Positions 59,277 through 64,000 of a stretch of 64,000 bases of DNA are shown here, in pieces. The stretch's first letter is position 1, and every line of letters starts with the position of its first letter. The notes beneath the pieces are model-generated. The model was not told the origin of the DNA and ran no database searches. It worked only from the letters and a program-made list of their open reading frames with translations. The translations under genes and the position numbers were made by a program. Source of the DNA: Linyphia triangularis (lineage: Eukaryota; Arthropoda; Arachnida; Araneae; Linyphiidae); the NCBI GenBank assembly GCA_963978545.1, contig OZ021730.1, forward strand, positions 2,026,201-2,090,200, in the 5' to 3' direction.

Positions 59277-59720
59277 ATTCATTCGTCCAAGTTATGAAAT
59301 ATTTTATTTATACTAATAAATACAATGTAAAAAAATTAACTGGTGCTTATTGAATCAAACTAAAGAAGTTTACAAAGTTATTCCTTTAAGAAATTGAAAT
59401 TATACTAGGCAATAAGATTAAAATGTATCTTTAAGAAACTAGTAGCAATGCTATAGTATAACGAAAGATTAACACTAGAAAAACTTACGTTCATAAAATG
59501 AAATAACAGAGAGAAATAAATTAATTGCATTTTTCGAAAGAATAATAATAATAATAATAATTGAAAAGGTAACATTTATAATTTTGAAAAAAAAAAAAAA
59601 AAAATAGAATTAATTATATTATTGGATTGGGGGGGGGGGGGGAGGTATTCAACTATAAAAAAAACCCTTCATTTTTCAATTTCTGTCAATGGACTGACTC
59701 TCAGACTCAGACCACGGCTA
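59277..59720. repeat. Diverged array unit D, middle part
   Basis: Unit homology resumes here at the equivalent of about 2405-2815 of copy A, including the 170-bp repeat (59405-59560), an ATA/ATT microsatellite and a G run at 59627-59641. It directly follows the 8-bp duplication of the large hAT-like element. Confidence 0.65.
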
Positions 59721-59931
59721 AACTTGATTCATTGCGGCTATGACAGTGCAGTAAAGATCAAAAGATTTCAAATACCACTGTAGTTTGACCATTTACCACT
59801 AGATGGCACTGATATAGGAGGATTGTTTTGAATCATTTCGCTTTGACTTCCATGCTGTAATGGGATGTTGCTACAGTTTTGTAAGTGAAGTTTGTGGTTA
59901 TTTATTTTTTTAATTCCCAAGACATTACAAA

Positions 59932-60260
59932 ATGCCTGTCTAATGCTGTGTACCTTTATGAAAGTCAAATAGTAAGGTCGATAAAATATCTTTTCACGAA
60001 TTCCCAGCTGATTTAGACAAAAACCGTGCTTGGCTGAAAGCCATTTCACGTAAGGATTTTACGCCTAACGATATTTCTAACTCATCTAAAGTATGTGGGT
60101 ATCACTTTACGGATTCAGATATTTTGCAGTTCCCTACAAGGAGATGTTTATAAAAAAGGATAGATCCCAACCGTGTTTAATGGATATCCTACTTACAAAC
60201 TGATTCCCCAGAAGAGAGACCATAGAGTTCTAAAACTTAAAAAAGAAGGGAATCAGTCTC
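59932..60260 (+). pseudogene. THAP-domain transposase-like remnant
   Basis: The frame from ATG at 59932 reads MPV, stop, CCVPL, stop, KSNSK and then DKISFHEFPADLDKN, WLKAISRKDF and VCGYHF. This is the C2CH THAP zinc-finger layout: paired early cysteines, FP, W, and C-x2-H. The second stop (TGA) sits where a zinc-binding Cys is expected. In another frame downstream a short IPTVFNGYP-like piece follows, as in many THAP proteins. THAP domains bind DNA and occur in P-element transposases and host factors. No catalytic domain is seen. Confidence 0.65.
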
Positions 60261-60989
60261 CGAAGTAGATCTACCCTATAAACGGGAATCTATGAATGGA
60301 AGATCGCCTCCTTATGTATCTGTGTGGGGTCTCCCATATGCGGGTTGTACCCATTTCTTTGTCCCTTTACAGGCCATTTGTAATTTTAGTACATTAACAA
60401 AAATGAACGTCATGTTTTTATTGTTTTTAACAAATTTGCTTGCATACAGGCTACAATGACTTCCGTGGCTGGAGTGATACCCTCCCTTTATTGTGATAAT
60501 AAGTGGGTCAGAGCAGAGTAGGCAAAACTAATATTTATGAAAAATAGCCCACTGGGGACCCGTAGCTGCATATTAACTGCATATTTGCTTTAGATATCTT
60601 TGCATTATAACACTAATACTATAAATTCTTTTTATATATATATAGTATTAACAAACTAATGAATTAAATCATTTTTCTATTATCATAATGCTATGTAAAA
60701 ATGCTATGTTTCGTTTTACAATTTGTTTCTTTTGATTGATGGTTACGATTTTCGCCACTACCCCAGATTGGCACTGTCGTAGGAAAAAATCGATCTCGTT
60801 AGTTGGTCGTCGCGAAATCAGCCATTGTCAAAGCCTTCCTCAGACACACACACACTGATTTCTCGAGATGGAAAAAATTTAACAAAGGAAAGTTTCTATT
60901 TTGATAACACAAATTGTCGGAATCGAAATGGAAGCAAACGTCCGAAGTGTAGAATACATAAATGTCTTTTGATTGCTAAAAGGCACACG

Positions 60990-61025
60990 GTAAAATTTCT
61001 TAGCGCAACACGGGTATTCAGCTAG
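60990..61025 (+). mobile_element. Degenerate Helitron 3' end
   Basis: AAAATTTCTTAGCGCAACAC is followed by GGGTATTCAGCTAG and then T, a decayed version of the family 3' end seen at 37904-37932. I cannot find its 5' TC end. 60261-60989 and 61026-61680 show no gene or other recognisable element. Confidence 0.45.
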
Positions 61026-61680
61026 TTTGTTTCATAAATTAATATTTTTATCAAACTTCGGAGGGCAATATTCGCCATTTCTAATAGCCGTTAAAAAGTG
61101 ATTTCGAGTTTCTAATATCGTTAAGAGGTTTTTGTAATTAAATATAAAAGGTGTAACCATCGTTTTTACTTCCAACCTGGCTACCTCTCTTTACGTTCAC
61201 CACATATTCTAGGTTATTAAAAGTGGAAATAAGCATTCAGAATGGCTGCTTGCTAGTTGCTATGCAGAGGCGTAACGAACCATTGGGAATTAGCAATGGC
61301 TTGTTATTTGAATAAAGGCATATGATCAGTAAAGAAACCTGTAACGTATATATCATATTCATATGCAAAAAGACTTCTTCAGAACTGAACTGATAATTTT
61401 TCGCATTTCTGAAGAATTATTTTATTAAACCATTGAACCCCCTTGATGTTTTCTCATCTCATTTGTCTATAAGATGATGCAGAAGAAGTTCATTAAAATG
61501 TAACTGATGATAAATATTCCAGTGCATAGGAGTAAGTGAATACCTTAGTCCGATGTTTATTTCCGCCTCAAATCCAAAGATGATTAAATTTGAACGGGAT
61601 GAAATTTGATGTGACGATTAAATATGAAGTCATGAAGTAGAGAAGTTTTTTTTTCATTTGAAAAATCCCCTTGCTGGATA

Positions 61681-62157
61681 AATAGCTCATATTATTTACT
61701 CTGACACTTTAAAACTCATATAATTCAGAATAATGAACTGCTTTCCACTATAAAAAAAACTTTATTTTGCTACATCTCTTAATCAACTCTCACGCACATT
61801 TATTTTCCACCAGGGGCGCTGCTACGCACACAGGTGCAAACACTCTTTCAGAAATATCTTTGGCACTTTCGCTTGGGAAATTCAATTAGAGTGAAATAGT
61901 TTCTCCACAGATTTCGTTTTTAAAAAATTATTAATAATGGTTTGTATAATTCAGAATAATGAACTGTTTTCAACTATAAAAAAACTTTATTTTGCTATAT
62001 CTCTTAATCAACTCTCACGCACACATTTGTCCACCAGGATCGCTGCTAAGCACACAGGTTCAAACACTCTTTCAGAAATATCTTTGGCACTTTCGCTTCG
62101 GAATTCAATTAGAGTAAAATTGTTTCTCCATAAGTTTTGTTTTTAAAAAATTATTAA
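61681..62157. repeat. Diverged array unit D, tandemly doubled sub-repeat
   Basis: 61681-61946 matches 13185-13430 of copy A (ACTCTGACACTTTAAAACTC onward). A second copy follows directly at 61947-62157 with a 226-bp period. Shared words are the GGGGCGCTGCTA-like block and CACTTTCGCTT. It ends at the LTR of the rightmost gypsy element. Confidence 0.7.
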
Positions 62158-62440
62158 TGTAAGAAGAGACACCAAGCCACACAGGAATCAATTGACGTAT
62201 TAATAACGCTTTTATTTAAATCGTTAAAGGAGACGTTTCCACTAGCATGACCGCAGCCATCGCTTGCACATTTTACTCCGCTTAAAACAAATCACAATCC
62301 TTCGGTTCGTTATCACTCGCAACTCTTGATTAGTGATGCCATTCAAGAGTTGGAAACTACTACTCACACTCGGGCATCCTGATGGCCTCGCCTCGAGAGC
62401 TACTCCACCTACATCGTAGAAAATTGTTCACCAAAAGTTA
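62158..62440 (-). mobile_element. Probable 3' LTR of right-edge gypsy element
   Basis: On the minus strand the sequence ends GTGTCTCTTCTTACA next to array unit D. It contains AATAAAAGCG as a likely polyadenylation region and lies just downstream of the integrase end. The LTR start is not fixed: several TG candidates lie between 62400 and 62440. The second LTR lies outside the window. Confidence 0.5.
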
Positions 62441-62499
62441 CTAATGACAAGTCCAATGGATACACCTCTCAAAACACACAAAAATCAGTTTACTTCATC

Positions 62500-64000
62500 C
62501 CCATGGTTTCATAAAGTCCACAGCGGTTGTCGTGTGATTTGGTCCTTCGTGTTGTCCAACCCTTTCAACGTCATAGCGGTGGTTGCTTCTTACAGCTATA
62601 ACTTTGTACGGGCCAAAATACTTTGGACGCAATTTCAGCCCCGCTCCAAACTATGTTCGTTGAATCGCCACTAAATCTCCGACTTTAAAAATACGTGTTT
62701 TTTTCCTTCTTCTGTCGTAGTACTTTCTGTTTCCTTCCTTCATCTTCGCGATTTTTCTTTGCTTCGTCTCTCAACTCGTTTCTTTCTTGGTTTCTGTTGT
62801 TGATGTACTCCTCTTCAAGCAGTTCCTTGTTCTTCAAGTCTTCCTTATTTTTCATCCTAACTCCAGTGAGTAACTCAAATGGTGTAAAATCTGTGCTTCG
62901 TGAGTTAGCATTGCTTGTGATTCTTTGGCCTCTTGGTACAAACTTGCACCATTTGGCTGGACTTGGTTTCTTAACCGTACCATTCTGTATCAGTTTTGTG
63001 TCCGGTTCATCTTCCTGGAAATCCGGCAAATTTTCCAATATGTTGCTTCTACTTTCTTCATTAATCTGTAGTTTGCTCTCTTTTGGCGGTACTACTCTGA
63101 GATGCGATATTACTTTCTCATTCCTAATTCCTAAAATTTGGATGCCATTCTCATTTATATTAAAATTAAATTTGCTCAAAATCACATTACCAAGAATGAA
63201 ATCTGATTCTAACCCCTGCATCACATATATTTTAGCATGCACTTTGTACGAGTCAATCGCTATGTTACAAGTAAAATACCCTAACGGTGTTATCATAACA
63301 TTACTAATACCAACTAGTGACGTAGCATCTGTTTCAAGTTTGGGTTTTCCTAACATGCAATACACTTTTTCACTACACACATTAAGACTCGCAGCAGTGT
63401 CCACAACTGCTTCGATTTGTTGATTCATGACTTCTATGCACTTCATAATATTACCGCTTGGTACTTCATTTACGCGAACTACACTATTTACAGATGCATT
63501 ATTTACAGGTACACTATTATTTACAGGCTTAACTTCTTTATTTGGGCACTGAAGTGACTTGTAGTCCATGACTCCGCAGATATAGCATTGAATACTCTCA
63601 TTTTTAATATCATATCGCTTAGATTTTTGTGTATAATCATTTCTAAAATTTCTATCATTACCATTGTTATTGTAAATTACCCTTTCATTACTATATACAC
63701 TCCTACCTTGGCTAGGATTATATGTTGCTGCCGTGCACATAGATTGAGCTGATGTGTTGAATCTTGTATGTTTGTTTTCATACACATTTTTTTTGTTGAC
63801 ATTAGATAACCGAACACTGTCATAGTCATCTAGAAGATCTGTGATTTCTTTTACTGTTTTCACTTTGGGCATCTTGTCCATAAACTGCTCACGAGTTTCT
63901 TTTGGTAATTTTCTCCGGATTTGATCCACCACTAATAACTCTTTTAACTTATCAAAAGTAGTGATCTCCAATCCCAAGATCCATCCATCCAGTTTAGGTT
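62500..64000 (-). pseudogene. Gypsy Gag-protease-integrase fusion by deletion (partial)
   Basis: The frame is open from the window edge to 62685, so its start lies outside. A SCAN-like Gag segment (FDKLKELLVVDQIRRKLP) comes first, then a basic Asn-rich stretch. Next is a knuckle CYICGVMDYKSLQC where His is replaced by Tyr, and a protease motif VVDTAAS where DTG has become DTA. After about residue 330 the reading jumps to integrase C-terminal sequence (DFTPFELLTGVRMKNKEDLK). RT, RNase H and the integrase core are deleted. A frameshift at about 62690 is followed in another frame by VGDLVAIQRT and FGPYKV, the GPY/F module of the integrase end. Confidence 0.75.

Noticed and set aside
62695..63423. 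242-codon open frame on the plus strand, Ser/Phe/Leu-rich
   Set aside because: It is antisense to the gypsy Gag frame. Its composition follows from Lys- and Asn-rich codons read backwards.
1..64000. CRISPR array, bacterial operons, ribosome binding sites or phage genes
   Set aside because: The repeats are large transposon-bearing units, not short spaced repeats, and splice-like sites and LINE/SINE content show a eukaryotic genome.

Overview
The window is eukaryotic and consists almost entirely of repeats. It is AT-rich, contains many mononucleotide and ATT-type runs, and has no operon-like layout and no host gene I can recognise. The mobile-element mix (Jockey-clade LINEs, Ty3/gypsy with a SCAN-like Gag, BEL/Pao, Helitrons, hAT, PIF/Harbinger, a THAP-domain relic, a tRNA-derived SINE) points to an arthropod. 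A spider is plausible from the style of the gypsy Gag and Jockey proteins, but the sequence alone does not settle this.

Layout. (1) 1-37932 is a tandem array of a roughly 14.5-kb unit: copy A (213-14681), copy B (14682-29221), and copy C (from 30954). An ORF1-only LINE lies between B and C, and the 3' end of an identical LINE lies left of A. Position 1 therefore matches 30746, which implies a second, larger duplication with a period of about 30.7 kb. Each unit holds a mariner-like transposase relic, a Helitron carrying a dead BEL/Pao element and, in A and B only, a transposon flanked by TA with an orphan-family protein and a PIF/Harbinger element. (2) Copy C changes at about 36.5-37.0 kb from near-identity with A to an older, diverged version. 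37.9-62.2 kb continues this diverged array (copies C' and D), broken up by later insertions: two small hAT elements, a SINE, a deleted gypsy element, a nearly intact Jockey LINE, a 4.7-kb hAT-like element with a nested Helitron, and a THAP-domain relic. (3) 62158-64000 is the 3' part of a second gypsy element on the minus strand, running off the window.

Many insertions are dated or proved by structure visible here: target-site duplications (TSDs) of 13 bp (ORF1-only LINE), 14 bp (48-bp SINE tail inside the Jockey ORF1), 8 bp (three hAT elements), about 12 bp (SINE) and TTA (Harbinger), and paralogous empty sites for the Helitron, the Harbinger element and one hAT.

Only one long reading frame looks intact: the 433-codon LINE ORF1 at 29374-30675, in an element that lacks ORF2. 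The most novel-looking signals are this half-LINE with two covarying hairpins just before its ORF, the TA-flanked transposon with an unassigned transposase-like family, and the recombinant two-level tandem array.
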